Translations under genes and position numbers: made by a program
The notes under the pieces: model-generated
Databases searched by the model: none
What the model was told of the DNA's origin: nothing
Seen by the model: only the letters and a program-made list of their open reading frames with translations
Part shown: one piece after another, positions 19,934-29,238 of the stretch
Numbering within the stretch: position 1 is the first letter of the stretch
Layout of the letters: each line of letters starts with the position of its first letter
Source: Pseudomonas delhiensis
GTDB taxonomy: Bacteria; Pseudomonadota; Gammaproteobacteria; Pseudomonadales; Pseudomonadaceae
Assembly: GCF_900187975.1 (NCBI RefSeq)
Contig: NZ_FZPC01000033.1
Coordinates: 1 to 64,000 of the forward strand
Length of the DNA: 64,000 nt
Direction: 5' to 3'

Positions 19934-20860
19934 TCAGAAACCCTTGTGGATATTGGCGATCACCCGGGTACCCTGGCCCCGGTTCCTGGCGTCGAACTCC
20001 TCGTACCAGGCCACCCCGAAGCCCAGCCGTGCCTGGCGATGGAAATAGGAGAAGGCCGGCCCGAGCGCGGAGACGGACTCCTTCGAGCGGCCGACCCTGC
20101 GCCCGTCGATGCGATCGTCGTGCAACTGTTCCAGCCTGTAGCCCGCCAGGCCCAGCCTGAGGCGCTCCGATACCAGGTAGCCGCTCGACAGGCTCAGGTT
20201 CATGGCCGCACCGGGCTGGACGCTCCGGGCCCGGCCGCCGACGGGGTCGTCGTTGCGCTCGCTCCAGACATACCCGAGGTTGAAGCTGTGGCTCCAGCGC
20301 CCACTGAAGTAGGTGCCGGCGAACATGGGGTTCAGGTAGAGGTAGTTGCTCCCGACATTGACCTGCTGCCTGGCGTCATAGGCGCCGGTGGGCAAGGTCA
20401 GCGCCAGGATCGACTGCAGGGTGAGCCGCCCGGAGCCGAGCGGCATGTCGCGCCAGGTCAGCTTCACCGGCCGCAGGGTGATGTCGCCCACGCCGGAATC
20501 GCGTCCCCTGGCTCCTCCTTCGACATCGATGTCCGAGTGGATGACGGGCAGCCTGACCGTGAAACCGTATTCGGCGCCAAACACCTTCTGCGAGGTATTG
20601 AGCGCATATTGAAAAATGCTGGTGCTTATTCGGTTGTTCTTTTCCCCGGGTGTTTCCTCTCCGTAGCCGTCCTTTATGTTTTCAACCGAATAGAAGTTCT
20701 GCTGAAACATCAGGTGGTGCCCCGGCCTCGCCAGGCCCTCGGCGAAGAAACCGCCGCCTAGATTGACCGGCGGCAGCTTCACCGGATCGACGTTCCTTGC
20801 CAGAACCGGCTGTTGCAACAGGTAGCCCACGACACTCAAGGCAAAAAGTGGCGCCTTCAT
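19934..20860 (-). CDS. SphA/MetA-pathway-type outer-membrane transporter
   Basis: 308-aa protein with a signal peptide (MKAPLFALSVVGYLLQQPVLA). The mature sequence shows the features of the phenol-degradation meta-pathway/SphA family of outer-membrane beta-barrels: alternating aromatic strands, ALTLPTGAYD and a C-terminal F. The ATG at 20860 is chosen because AAGGA is six bases before it but abuts the in-frame ATG at 20866. Co-transcribed with the exported MBL hydrolase, so it may take up the product or substrate of that enzyme; this is inference. Confidence 0.8.
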   Translation of the reverse strand: MKAPLFALSVVGYLLQQPVLARNVDPVKLPPVNLGGGFFAEGLARPGHHLMFQQNFYSVENIKDGYGEETPGEKNNRISTSIFQYALNTSQKVFGAEYGFTVRLPVIHSDIDVEGGARGRDSGVGDITLRPVKLTWRDMPLGSGRLTLQSILALTLPTGAYDARQQVNVGSNYLYLNPMFAGTYFSGRWSHSFNLGYVWSERNDDPVGGRARSVQPGAAMNLSLSSGYLVSERLRLGLAGYRLEQLHDDRIDGRRVGRSKESVSALGPAFSYFHRQARLGFGVAWYEEFDARNRGQGTRVIANIHKGF

Positions 20861-21290
20861 TTCCATTCCTTTTCTTGTTCTTCGTCGCCCTCGGCCAAGC
20901 CCTCTGCGCAACCGCAATCGTCATGTCGACGAACGGCACAAAGAAGGCTCGAAATCCGCAATGGCTATTCGATAGAGCGCCATTGGCAGCGCTCCCCCGG
21001 CTCCTCCCTGAGCAAGGCTCTGATTCAGCTACTTCCCCCATGAAACAATGTTTCCCCGGGGAAATAGCAGAAGACATGCCAGCCCATTGGGCTCGGCAGT
21101 AGATCCGTGTTTCAGGCATTAAACCTTTGGAATCAGCCAGTTGAATGAAAAACTCGCCGAGTGCCGATACGCCGGCCAAGGTTCGACGTTTCAATGCTGA
21201 ACAGGGGGGTGAACCGACGTGCGAGGTGGGGCGGCCATGCCCAGGTCCCTACCGATGCCTGGTTCATTCGGTAACATCGCGGCGGGCATG
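20861..21290. other. Regulatory region upstream of the outer-membrane protein operon
   Basis: No convincing gene; the open frames here lack coding character. The region contains the 14-bp perfect palindrome at 21051-21064 and must hold the leftward promoter of the 20860-18917 operon. Confidence 0.5.
21051..21064. promoter_or_regulatory. Perfect palindrome, candidate operator
   Basis: TTTCCCCGGGGAAA, a 14-bp perfect palindrome about 190 bases upstream of the leftward outer-membrane protein gene, in an AT-richer patch. A dimeric regulator site is possible; no regulator gene is adjacent. Confidence 0.35.
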
Positions 21291-21323
21291 AAAAAGCCGC
21301 CTGGCCGAAGGGGCCAGGCGGCT
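21291..21323 (-). terminator. Terminator of gloA
   Basis: 12-bp stem AGCCGCCTGGCC / GGCCAGGCGGCT, with five adenines on the plus strand before it giving a leftward T-run. Confidence 0.9.
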
Positions 21324-21367
21324 CGAACTTGGTGTCGGAGGCCGGCTGCTCGCCTCCAGGGGTAACC

Positions 21368-21760
21368 TCAGTCCTTGCGCTGCGGCGACAGCAGCTCGAT
21401 CTTGTAGCCGTCCGGGTCCTCGACGAAGGCCAGGATGCTGGTGCCGTGCTTCATCGGGCCCGGCTCGCGGGTGATCTTGCCGCCGCGGGAGCGGATGTCC
21501 TCGCAGGCCTTGTAGACGTCGTCCACTTCCAGGGCGATGTGGCCGTAGCCGGTGCCCAGCTCGTACTTGTCCACGCCCCAGTTGTAGGTCAGCTCGATGA
21601 CGCTGTTCTCGTCCTCGGCGCCGTAGCCGACGAAGGCCAGGGTGAACTGGCCGTCCGGGTAGTCCTTGCGGCGCAGCAGGGTCATGCCCAGGACTTCGGT
21701 GTAGAAGGCGATGGACTTGTCCATATCGCCGACGCGCAGCATGGTATGCAGCAGTCTCAT
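21368..21760 (-). CDS. gloA: Lactoylglutathione lyase (glyoxalase I)
   Basis: 130-aa enzyme converting the methylglyoxal-glutathione hemithioacetal to lactoylglutathione. All four metal ligands of the Ni-type enzyme are in place: His5, Glu56, His74, Glu122. The ATG at 21760 gives the family N-terminus [12 protein letters not shown] and has GAGGAG upstream. It is a monocistronic gene between terminators. Confidence 0.96.
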   Translation of the reverse strand: MRLLHTMLRVGDMDKSIAFYTEVLGMTLLRRKDYPDGQFTLAFVGYGAEDENSVIELTYNWGVDKYELGTGYGHIALEVDDVYKACEDIRSRGGKITREPGPMKHGTSILAFVEDPDGYKIELLSPQRKD

Positions 21761-21800
21761 GGGGTGCGTACTCCTCAATCAGGCCCTGTTCCGGGCTTCC

Positions 21801-21833
21801 AAAACACGAACCCCGGCTCGTGGCCGGGGTTCG
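21801..21833 (-). terminator. Terminator of argG
   Basis: 11-bp stem CGAACCCCGGC / GCCGGGGTTCG, with AAAACA on its left giving a leftward T-rich tail, directly after argG. Confidence 0.85.
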
Positions 21834-21856
21834 TCTGGCTCAGGGGTGCAAGCTTA

Positions 21857-23074
21857 TCAGAACAGCTTGCGGCCCTTGTTCGCGGCGATGCGCATGCGCA
21901 GCGCGTTGAGCTTGATGAAGCCTGCGGCGTCGGCCTGGTTGTAGGCGCCGCCGTCTTCCTCGAAGGTCGCGATGTTGGCGTCGAACAGCGAGTCGTCGGA
22001 CTTGCGGCCGACCACGATGACGTTGCCCTTGTACAGCTTCAGGCGCACCACGCCGTTCACGTACTCCTGGGAGGCGTCGATCATCTGCTGCAGCATCTCG
22101 CGCTCCGGGCTCCACCAGTAGCCGGTGTAGATCAGCTTGGCGTAGCGCGGCATCAGCTCGTCCTTCAGGTGGGCGACTTCGCGGTCCAGGGTGATCGACT
22201 CGATGGCGCGGTGGGCCTTGAGCATGATGGTGCCGCCGGGGGTCTCGTAGCAGCCGCGGGACTTCATGCCGACGTAGCGGTTCTCGACGATGTCGAGGCG
22301 GCCGATGCCGTTGATGCCGCCGATGCGGTTCAGCTCGGTCAGCACCTGCGCCGGGGTCATTTCCTTGCCGTCGATGGCGACGATGTCGCCCTTGCGGTAG
22401 GTCAGCTCGATGTAGGTGGGGGTGTCGGGGGCCTTCTCCGGGGAGGTGGTCCACTTCCACATGTCTTCTTCGTGCTCGGTCCAGGTGTCCTCCAGCACGC
22501 CGCCCTCATAGGAGATGTGCAGCAGGTTGGCATCCATGGAGTACGGCGACTTCTTCTTGCCGTGGCGCTCGATCGGGATGCCGTGGGTCTCGGCGTAGTC
22601 CATCAGCTTCTCGCGGGACAGCAGGTCCCACTCGCGCCAGGGAGCGATGACCTTGACGCCCGGCTTGAGCGCGTAGGCGCCCAGCTCGAAACGCACCTGG
22701 TCGTTGCCCTTGCCGGTAGCGCCGTGGGAGATGGCGTCGGCGCCGGTCTCGTTGGCGATCTCGATCAGGCGCTTGGCGATCAGCGGACGGGCGATGGAGG
22801 TACCCAGCAGGTACTCGCCCTCGTAGATGGTGTTGGCGCGGAACATCGGGAAGACGAAGTCGCGGACGAACTCTTCTCGCAGGTCCTCGATGTAGATTTC
22901 CTTCACACCCAGGGCCTTGGCCTTGGCGCGGGCCGGCTCGACCTCCTCGCCCTGACCCAGGTCAGCGGTGAAGGTCACCACTTCGCAGTTGTAGGTATCC
23001 TGCAGCCATTTCAGAATCACCGAGGTATCCAGGCCACCGGAATACGCCAGGACTACCTTCTTCACGTCCGCCAT
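21857..23074 (-). CDS. argG: Argininosuccinate synthase
   Basis: 405-aa enzyme joining citrulline and aspartate in arginine synthesis. The ATP-binding P-loop is AYSGGLDTS (residues 10-18). Other family motifs are [35 protein letters not shown] and [11 protein letters not shown]. Full length for the family. Confidence 0.97.
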   Translation of the reverse strand: MADVKKVVLAYSGGLDTSVILKWLQDTYNCEVVTFTADLGQGEEVEPARAKAKALGVKEIYIEDLREEFVRDFVFPMFRANTIYEGEYLLGTSIARPLIAKRLIEIANETGADAISHGATGKGNDQVRFELGAYALKPGVKVIAPWREWDLLSREKLMDYAETHGIPIERHGKKKSPYSMDANLLHISYEGGVLEDTWTEHEEDMWKWTTSPEKAPDTPTYIELTYRKGDIVAIDGKEMTPAQVLTELNRIGGINGIGRLDIVENRYVGMKSRGCYETPGGTIMLKAHRAIESITLDREVAHLKDELMPRYAKLIYTGYWWSPEREMLQQMIDASQEYVNGVVRLKLYKGNVIVVGRKSDDSLFDANIATFEEDGGAYNQADAAGFIKLNALRMRIAANKGRKLF

Positions 23075-23191
23075 GCCATCACTCCACGGGGGGTTGTCAC
23101 GAAAACCGCCGATTCTACTGCTGCGTTTCGGGAAATTATAGAGGCGCGACAGCTTTTGACGACAAAGCGACAGATTCTATCGAGGGTGCGA

Positions 23192-24202
23192 CTAGGCGCC
23201 GCGGGCGCTCGGCTGGCCCGGCGGCGCCGAGGCCGGGGCGTTGCCGGCCGGCGCCTTGGCCTGCGGCGCGGCGGGCGCCGGGGGCTCGGGCGGCGTGGCG
23301 CCGGGCTGTGCGGCATTGGGCGCGGCGGCGGGCGCCGGCGGGGTTTCCGGCAGCGCCTCGCGGGACAGGTGCAGGGTCACCCGGCGGTTGCGCGCGCGGT
23401 TGGCCTCGGAATTGTTCTTCACCAGCGGGTAGCGCTCGCCGTAGAAGCGCACGGTGATCTGCTCCTCGGGCACGCCGTGGGCCTTCAGGTACTCCATCAC
23501 CGCCATCGCGCGGCGCCGCGAGATGTCGCGGTTGCTCAGGCGGTTGCCGCTGTTGTCGGAATGCCCGTCCAGCTCGATGCGGTTCACCGTCGGGTCGGCC
23601 TTGAGGTATTGCAGGACGATGTCCAGCTTGGCGCGGGCCACGGCGTCCAGGGCATCGCCGCCGCCGGGGAAGCCGACCTGGGCCTGGCGCACCTGGTCGA
23701 AGTTCACCGGCAGCATCTTCGTCGAGCAGTCCTGCAACTGCGCGTAACCGTCGGCGAAACGCGCCGGCAGCAGGCGCACCCGCAGGTCCTGGCCACCCGC
23801 CGCCCGCAGGCGCACCTCGGGGCTGCGCCCTTCCAGCACGCCGTCGAGCAGGCGCCCGGCCTGCTGCTGGCTGCTGGTGAAGGGCACCTCGCCGGCGACC
23901 AGGGCCACCGGGCCCAGGTCGATGTCGCCCTGGGTCGGCCGCCACGGCGGCGCCGCCGCCAAGAGCGTCGCCGAACCGCCGCCGGCCCAGTTGCGCAGCG
24001 GCTTGAGGCGGAAGGTCGGCTGCTCGCCGGCGCGCCAGACGAACTCGCCGACGCCGAAGCCATCCACCTGTTGCGACAGGCGGCATTCGAACTGGTCGCC
24101 CGCCGCCGTCCAGCGCGCGTTCTCCAGGCGCGTCTGGAAGGTCAGCCCCCAGGCCGGCACGCTGGCGCACAGGCCGAGCAGGAGAAGGTAGGAATGGCGC
24201 AC
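23192..24202 (-). CDS. motY: Flagellar motor protein MotY, OmpA-like
   Basis: 336-aa exported protein. A GTG start at 24202 has GGAG seven bases upstream and is followed by a Sec signal ending PAWG-LTF. The N-terminal domain resembles the MotY motor-binding part. The C-terminal OmpA/Pal domain carries IELDGHSDNSGNRLSNRDIS and RRVTLHL, which bind peptidoglycan. A Pro/Ala-rich tail of about 50 residues follows. MotY stabilises the stator around the motor; in P. aeruginosa the gene lies at this spot between argG and pyrC (PA3526). Confidence 0.9.
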   Translation of the reverse strand: MRHSYLLLLGLCASVPAWGLTFQTRLENARWTAAGDQFECRLSQQVDGFGVGEFVWRAGEQPTFRLKPLRNWAGGGSATLLAAAPPWRPTQGDIDLGPVALVAGEVPFTSSQQQAGRLLDGVLEGRSPEVRLRAAGGQDLRVRLLPARFADGYAQLQDCSTKMLPVNFDQVRQAQVGFPGGGDALDAVARAKLDIVLQYLKADPTVNRIELDGHSDNSGNRLSNRDISRRRAMAVMEYLKAHGVPEEQITVRFYGERYPLVKNNSEANRARNRRVTLHLSREALPETPPAPAAAPNAAQPGATPPEPPAPAAPQAKAPAGNAPASAPPGQPSARGA

Positions 24203-24342
24203 GGATGGCTCCGGGTAATGCTGGAAAGTACCCAGGAGATATCGGACAGGGCCGGTAAAACTTGATAGCGAGTGCCGGCGACGGGCTTTTCCGGTAGCAT
24301 TTCCCCACTTAACTCCGCTGCAAATCGTCCTCTGGTATCCCC

Positions 24343-25389
24343 ATGTCCGACCGCCTGACCCTGCTGCGCCCCGACGACTGGCACATCCACCTGCGCGACG
24401 GCGCCGCCCTCGCCCAGACCGTCGGCGATGCCGCGCGCACCTTCGGCCGCGCCATCGTCATGCCCAACCTGGTGCCCCCGGTGCGCAACGCCGGCGAAGC
24501 CGACGCCTACCGCCAGCGCATCCTCGCCGCGCGCCCGGCCGGCAGCCGCTTCGAACCGCTGATGGTGCTCTACCTCACCGACCGCACCAGCCCCGAGGAC
24601 GTGCGCAACGCCAAGGCCAGCGGCTTCGTCCACGCCGCCAAGCTGTACCCGGCCGGCGCCACCACCAACTCCGATTCCGGCGTGACCAGCATCGACAACA
24701 TCTTCCACGTGCTCGAAGCCATGGCCGAGGTCGGCCTGCCGCTGCTGGTGCACGGCGAGGTGACCCGCGCCGAGGTGGACGTGTTCGACCGCGAGAAGCG
24801 CTTCATCGACGAGCACCTGGCCCGCGTGGTCGAGCGCTTCCCCACCCTCAAGGTGGTCTTCGAGCACATCACCACCGGCGACGCGGCGCAGTTCGTCCTG
24901 GCCGCCCCGGCCAACGTCGGCGCCACCATCACCGCCCACCACCTGCTGTACAACCGCAACCACATGCTGGTCGGCGGCATCCGTCCGCACTTCTATTGCC
25001 TGCCGATCCTCAAGCGCAACGTGCACCAGGAAGCCCTGCTGGACGCCGCAGTGAGCGGCAGCCCGAAGTTCTTCCTCGGCACCGACTCGGCGCCCCACGC
25101 CCGCCACGCCAAGGAAGCGGCCTGCGGCTGCGCCGGCTGCTACACCGCCTACGCCGCCATCGAGCTGTACGCCGAGGCCTTCGAGCAGCGCAACGCCCTG
25201 GACAGGCTGGAAGCCTTCGCCAGCTTCCATGGCCCGGACTTCTACGGCCTGCCGCGCAACGCCGAGAGCATCACCCTGGTCCGCGAGGAATGGCAGGCGC
25301 CCGCCAGCCTGCCCTTCGGCGACCATGAGGTGGTGCCCCTGCGCGCCGGCGAAAAACTGCGCTGGCGCCTGCTGGAGGCCGGCGCATGA
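24343..25389 (+). CDS. pyrC: Dihydroorotase, class II
   Basis: 348-aa zinc amidohydrolase cyclising carbamoyl aspartate in pyrimidine synthesis. Zinc ligands His14 and His16 (DDWHIHLRD), carbamylated Lys100 ([15 protein letters not shown]), later VHGE and FEHITT His residues and the catalytic Asp in GTDSAPH are visible. Length fits the E. coli-type enzyme. The stop overlaps the rnt start (ATGA). Confidence 0.96.
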   Translation: MSDRLTLLRPDDWHIHLRDGAALAQTVGDAARTFGRAIVMPNLVPPVRNAGEADAYRQRILAARPAGSRFEPLMVLYLTDRTSPEDVRNAKASGFVHAAKLYPAGATTNSDSGVTSIDNIFHVLEAMAEVGLPLLVHGEVTRAEVDVFDREKRFIDEHLARVVERFPTLKVVFEHITTGDAAQFVLAAPANVGATITAHHLLYNRNHMLVGGIRPHFYCLPILKRNVHQEALLDAAVSGSPKFFLGTDSAPHARHAKEAACGCAGCYTAYAAIELYAEAFEQRNALDRLEAFASFHGPDFYGLPRNAESITLVREEWQAPASLPFGDHEVVPLRAGEKLRWRLLEAGA

Positions 25390-26060
25390 GCGAAGAGCAG
25401 TACGAAGAAGAGTTCGACGGCAACTTCCCCCCCGGCCCGCGCCACCCCATGGCGCGCCGCTTCCGCGGCTACCTGCCGGTGGTGGTGGACGTCGAGACCG
25501 GCGGCTTCAACTGCGCCACCGACGCCCTGCTGGAAATCGCCGCGGTGACCATCGGCATGGACGAGAACGGCTACCTGTTCCCGGAACATACCCACTTCTT
25601 CCGCGTCGAGCCCTTCGAAGGCGCCAACATCGAGGCGGCGGCCCTGGAGTTCACCGGCATCAAGCTCGACCACCCGCTGCGCATGGCGGTGCCCGAGGAG
25701 CAGGCGCTCACCGAGATCTTCCGCGGCGTGCGCAAGTCGCTGAAGGCCAACGGCTGCAAGCGGGCGATCCTGGTGGGCCACAACAGCAGCTTCGACCTCG
25801 GCTTCCTCAACGCCGCGGTGAACCGCACCGGCCTCAAGCGCAACCCGTTCCACCCGTTCTCCAGCTTCGACACCGCCACCCTCGCCGGCCTGGCCTACGG
25901 CCAGACGGTGCTGGCCAAGGCCTGCCAGGCCGCCGGCATGGAGTTCGACAACCGCGAGGCGCACTCGGCGCGCTACGACACCGAGAAGACCGCCGAGCTG
26001 TTCTGCGGGATCGTCAACCGCTGGAAGGAATGCGGTGGGTGGATGGAGGATGAGGACTGA
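25386..26060 (+). CDS. rnt: Ribonuclease T
   Basis: 224-aa DEDD-family 3'-5' exoribonuclease trimming tRNA and other stable RNA ends. Exo I motif [11 protein letters not shown] (Asp35, Glu37), exo [14 protein letters not shown], and exo [15 protein letters not shown] with the catalytic His and Asp. Translationally coupled to pyrC. Confidence 0.96.
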   Translation: MSEEQYEEEFDGNFPPGPRHPMARRFRGYLPVVVDVETGGFNCATDALLEIAAVTIGMDENGYLFPEHTHFFRVEPFEGANIEAAALEFTGIKLDHPLRMAVPEEQALTEIFRGVRKSLKANGCKRAILVGHNSSFDLGFLNAAVNRTGLKRNPFHPFSSFDTATLAGLAYGQTVLAKACQAAGMEFDNREAHSARYDTEKTAELFCGIVNRWKECGGWMEDED

Positions 26061-26085
26061 TTTTGGTCCTTGAGCCACTGCCATG

Positions 26086-26115
26086 AAAAAGCCCCGCCGA
26101 TGCGCGGGGCTTTTT
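26086..26115 (+). terminator. Terminator of pyrC-rnt
   Basis: Stem AAAAAGCCCCGC / GCGGGGCTTTTT, with five A before and five T after. Confidence 0.9.
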
Positions 26116-26566
26116 CGTTGGGGGTCTTCGTGCCACTGCAGAGGCTGGCAGGGCCTGCGGGTCCGATCGCGGACGGAGTCCGCTCCTACGACCGCGCCTC
26201 CTGGAACCATTGGTTCAGGATCCGTCCTACGGGTTCCGGCGTTCGCGGGACTGACGAGGGGAAAGGATGGCGCCTTGCTTCCCGGCCACTCAGGCCAGCC
26301 CTCTCCCGCTTGTGGGAGAGGGCTGGGGAGAGGGAGTGGAGCCAGTCAGAAACACAGCCGCCGCCGGTAAGCACCGTTCGCGAGCACGACAAGGAGCGGA
26401 CTCCATCCGCGATTGGATTCACCAGCCACGCCGGACGCCCCGATGGCACGGCCAACGGCGGATAACCGCGAACGGTTATTGCCCTACGGCGAGGCGGGCC
26501 TGACTCACCCTTCGCCGCTCAAAAAGACCATTCGTCGCCATGCCGGAATGTCGCCCACCAAACTTT
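26116..26566. repeat. Intergenic region with REP-like palindromes
   Basis: No gene is supported in this stretch. It contains a hairpin AGCCCTCTCCC / GGGAGAGGGCT (26297-26307, 26314-26324), followed by a partial repeat GGGGAGAGGGAG, and a REP-like ATCGCGGACGGAGTCCGC around 26167-26184. The hairpin shares its core with those at 7047 and 7200. Confidence 0.65.
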
Positions 26567-26585
26567 GACAATCATTCTCATTAAC
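26567..26585. promoter_or_regulatory. Fur box upstream of bfd
   Basis: The 19-mer GACAATCATTCTCATTAAC. Its reverse complement matches 15 of 19 positions of the Fur consensus GATAATGATAATCATTATC (counted by hand). It lies 43 bases before the bfd ATG. Iron repression of bfd is known in P. aeruginosa. Confidence 0.8.
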
Positions 26586-26627
26586 ATTAGTATCGACGCC
26601 AACAACCCCACACCAGTAGTGCTATCC

Positions 26628-26843
26628 ATGTACGTCTGCCTCTGCCAAGGTGTTACCGATACCCAGATCCGCGACGCGATCTACGAGGGATGCTGCAGTT
26701 ACCGCGAAGTGCGCGAGAGCACCGGCGTCGGCACCCAGTGCGGCAAGTGCGCCTGCCTCGCCAAGCAGGTGGTGCGCGAGACCCTCGGTGACCTGCAGGG
26801 CGCGCAATCGATGAACTACTCGCTGGCCTATGCCGCCAGTTGA
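26628..26843 (+). CDS. bfd: Bacterioferritin-associated ferredoxin
   Basis: 71-aa [2Fe-2S] protein that binds BfrB and reduces its mineral core to release iron. The four cluster ligands Cys4, Cys6, Cys38 and Cys41 are in the family pattern (MYVCLCQG ... TQCGKC). A Fur box precedes it and bfrB follows as a separate transcription unit. Confidence 0.96.
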   Translation: MYVCLCQGVTDTQIRDAIYEGCCSYREVRESTGVGTQCGKCACLAKQVVRETLGDLQGAQSMNYSLAYAAS

Positions 26844-26871
26844 GCGATGCCGATTCGGCATACGCCAGAAG

Positions 26872-26896
26872 AACCGGGCCCAGGCCCGGTTTTTTT
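26872..26896 (+). terminator. Terminator of bfd
   Basis: Stem AACCGGGCC / GGCCCGGTT with loop CA and a run of seven T. Confidence 0.92.
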
Positions 26897-26986
26897 ATGC
26901 CCGCAATTCAAGGGTTTAGCGCCTAACTGCGGAATGAAAACATTCGTATTCATATTCCTTTTTATAACGAAATCAATAGCTTACGT

Positions 26987-27015
26987 TTGACATCCGGTTA
27001 TAAGAGGCCCAAAAT
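26987..27015 (+). promoter_or_regulatory. Possible promoter of bfrB
   Basis: A consensus TTGACA at 26987-26992 and CAAAAT at 27010-27015, 17 bases apart, in the AT-rich leader of bfrB. The -10 match is only four of six. Confidence 0.4.
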
Positions 27016-27051
27016 TTCAGTCCTACCCCACTCCATACGGCAGGACTCGGC

Positions 27052-27528
27052 ATGAAAGGCGACAAGAAAGTCATCCAGCATCTGAACAAGGTCCTCGGCA
27101 ACGAGCTGATCGCCATCAACCAGTACTTCCTGCACTCGCGCATGTGGAACGACTGGGGCCTGAAGCGCCTCGGCGCCCACGAGTACCACGAGTCGATCGA
27201 CGAGATGAAGCATGCGGACAAGCTCATCGAGCGCATCCTCTTCCTCGAGGGCCTGCCCAACCTGCAGGACCTGGGCAAGCTGCTGGTCGGCGAGAACACC
27301 CAGGAAATGCTGCAGTGCGACCTGAACCTGGAACTCAAGGCCGCGAAGGACCTGCGCGACGCCATCGTGCATTGCGAAAGCGTGCATGACTACGTCAGCC
27401 GCGACCTGCTCAAGAACATCCTCGAGTCCGAGGAAGAGCACATCGACTACCTGGAGACCCAGCTCGGCCTGATCCAGAAGGTCGGCCTGGAGAACTACCT
27501 GCAGTCGCACATGCACGAAGACGACTGA
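27052..27528 (+). CDS. bfrB: Bacterioferritin BfrB
   Basis: 158-aa haem-containing ferritin forming 24-mers that store iron. Haem ligand Met52 and ferroxidase residues Glu18, Glu51, His54 are present, and the C-terminal [12 protein letters not shown] provides the remaining ligands. It belongs to the BfrB rather than FtnA type because of Met52. It functions with Bfd encoded just upstream. Confidence 0.96.
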   Translation: MKGDKKVIQHLNKVLGNELIAINQYFLHSRMWNDWGLKRLGAHEYHESIDEMKHADKLIERILFLEGLPNLQDLGKLLVGENTQEMLQCDLNLELKAAKDLRDAIVHCESVHDYVSRDLLKNILESEEEHIDYLETQLGLIQKVGLENYLQSHMHEDD

Positions 27529-27535
27529 CGGCCAT

Positions 27536-27558
27536 GGGCGCCGCCCCGCGCGGCGCCC
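27536..27558. terminator. Hairpin between convergent bfrB and the MFS gene
   Basis: Perfect 9-bp GC stem GGGCGCCGC / GCGGCGCCC, without a long T-run on either side. Confidence 0.55.
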
Positions 27559-27568
27559 CCGTTCCTCC

Positions 27569-28729
27569 CTATCCCGCCTGCTGCGGGCGGCGCACCAGGT
27601 GCGCCCAGAACAGCAGCCCAGCGCACAGCCCCACCACCACCAGCAATGCCAGGCGCAGGCCGATGTGCTCGGCCAGGATGCCGATCAGCGGCGGCCCCAG
27701 CAGCAGCCCGCCATAGCCGAACGACGCCACCGCGGCGACGCCGCTGGACGCCTCCACGCCCGGCCGGTTGCCGGCCGCGCCGATGAGGATCGGCACCACC
27801 ACCGACAGGCCCAGGCCGACCAGGGCGAAGCCCGCCACCGACAGCTCGACGCGGCCGCCGAACAGCGCCAGCAGCATGCCGGCGATGGCCAGCAGGCTGA
27901 GCCCGCGCACCAGGGCGACGTCGGCGACGTGCAGGCGCAGGCGGTCGCCGAACAGCCGGCCGACCACCATGGTCGCCGAGAAGGCGGCGAAGCCCAGCGC
28001 CGCCACCCGCTCCGAAGCGCCCAGGACGCTGTGCAGCAGCAGCGCGCTCCAGTCCGCCACCGCGCCTTCGGAAACGAACGCGCAGAGCGTCAGCAGCCCC
28101 AGGCCGACCAGCGCCGCCGGCGGCAGCCGCGGACCGCGCCGGCGCGGTTGCGCCTCGGCCTGCGGTTCGCTGCGCCCCTCCAGCAGGCGCCGGCCGAACA
28201 GCGGCAGGGCCAGCAGCGCCAGCACGGCGAGCAGGCTGAAATGCCAGAACGGCGTGAGCCCCGCCAGCAACGCCGCGCCCAGCGCGCCGAGCAGGCCGCC
28301 GAGGCTGTACATGCCGTGCAGGCTGGACAGGCAGGGCCGGCCCAGCAGGCGCTCCACCTCCACCGCCTGGGTGTTCATCGCCACGTCCAGGGTGGCGAAG
28401 GTCAGCCCCACCAGCAGCAGCGCCAGGGCCAGCGCCCACCAGCCGTGGCACAGCCCCAGCAGCGGGAACACCAGCAGCAGCGCCGCGGCGCTGGCCAGGG
28501 TCACCCGCCGGCTGCCGAGGCGGCGTACCAGGGCGCCGGCGAAGGAGAACGCCAGCAGCGCACCGAGCCCGGCGCCCAGCAGCGCCTGGCCCAGGGCCTG
28601 TTCATCGACGCCGGTGAGGCTCTTCAGCGCCGGGATGCGCCCCATGACGCTGCCATGCACCAGCCCGCCCGCGCCGAAGCAGAAGGCGCAGGCCCAACGG
28701 GCCGCGCGGGCCCTCTTGCGGTCGTCCAT
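27569..28729 (-). CDS. MFS transporter
   Basis: 386-aa major facilitator superfamily protein with about 12 hydrophobic segments and a basic central loop (FGRRLLEGRSEPQAEAQPRRRGPRLPP region). It resembles the YbjJ-like group of putative efflux carriers (GAGGLVHGSVMGRIPALK N-terminus, DVAMNTQAVEVER). The substrate is unknown. It starts after the grxD terminator and is convergent with bfrB. Confidence 0.82.
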   Translation of the reverse strand: MDDRKRARAARWACAFCFGAGGLVHGSVMGRIPALKSLTGVDEQALGQALLGAGLGALLAFSFAGALVRRLGSRRVTLASAAALLLVFPLLGLCHGWWALALALLLVGLTFATLDVAMNTQAVEVERLLGRPCLSSLHGMYSLGGLLGALGAALLAGLTPFWHFSLLAVLALLALPLFGRRLLEGRSEPQAEAQPRRRGPRLPPAALVGLGLLTLCAFVSEGAVADWSALLLHSVLGASERVAALGFAAFSATMVVGRLFGDRLRLHVADVALVRGLSLLAIAGMLLALFGGRVELSVAGFALVGLGLSVVVPILIGAAGNRPGVEASSGVAAVASFGYGGLLLGPPLIGILAEHIGLRLALLVVVGLCAGLLFWAHLVRRPQQAG

Positions 28730-28756
28730 CGGTTCGAATCCTTTCCCCGCACAAAT

Positions 28757-28782
28757 GAAAAACCCCGCGCTGGCGCGGGGTT
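28757..28782 (-). terminator. Terminator of grxD
   Basis: 10-bp stem AACCCCGCGC / GCGCGGGGTT with A's on the left giving a leftward T-run. Confidence 0.88.
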
Positions 28783-28808
28783 CTTCGCTACGACGGCTAC
28801 GCCGTCGA

Positions 28809-29135
28809 TCAGGCTTCGGCGTTGCCGACGGCCTGCTTGATCAGCGGCTGCAGTTCGCCCTTCTCGAACATCTCGACGAGGATGTCGCTCCCCCCGACCA
28901 GCTCGCCCCCCACCCACAGCTGCGGGAAGGTCGGCCAGTTGGCGTACTTCGGCAGGTTGGCGCGGATTTCCGGGTTCTGCAGGATGTCGACGTAGGCGAA
29001 TTTCTCGCCGCAGGCCATCAGCACCTGCGCGGCGCGGGCGGAGAAGCCGCACTGCGGAGCGTTCGGCGAACCTTTCATGTACAGCAGGATGGGGTTGTTG
29101 GCGATCTGCTCTTTGATGGTATCGATGATGTCCAT
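28809..29135 (-). CDS. grxD: Monothiol glutaredoxin GrxD
   Basis: 108-aa CGFS-type glutaredoxin (Cys29 in NAPQCGFSARA) with conserved WPTFPQLWVGGELVGGSDI. It delivers [2Fe-2S] clusters using glutathione. Single gene on the minus strand. Confidence 0.96.
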   Translation of the reverse strand: MDIIDTIKEQIANNPILLYMKGSPNAPQCGFSARAAQVLMACGEKFAYVDILQNPEIRANLPKYANWPTFPQLWVGGELVGGSDILVEMFEKGELQPLIKQAVGNAEA

Positions 29136-29238
29136 TGGCTAACCTCGGCTGAACTTCGCTACTGCCCGGCCATGCAGCCGGTACTTTGCCGACAGTGTAC
29201 CGGAAAGCCGAGCACCGCGCTCGGCTTTGCCGCCGACC

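Noticed and set aside
20797..21102. 101-codon frame upstream of the SphA-like gene
   Set aside because: No ribosome site or family resemblance; mixed composition of non-coding DNA.
21329..24265. 978-codon plus-strand frame across gloA-argG-motY
   Set aside because: Spans three clear minus-strand genes and a terminator; composition is that of an antisense frame.
26987..27003. TTGACA with TTATAA as bfrB promoter
   Set aside because: The two hexamers are only five bases apart; the weaker 17-base-spaced CAAAAT was listed instead with low confidence.
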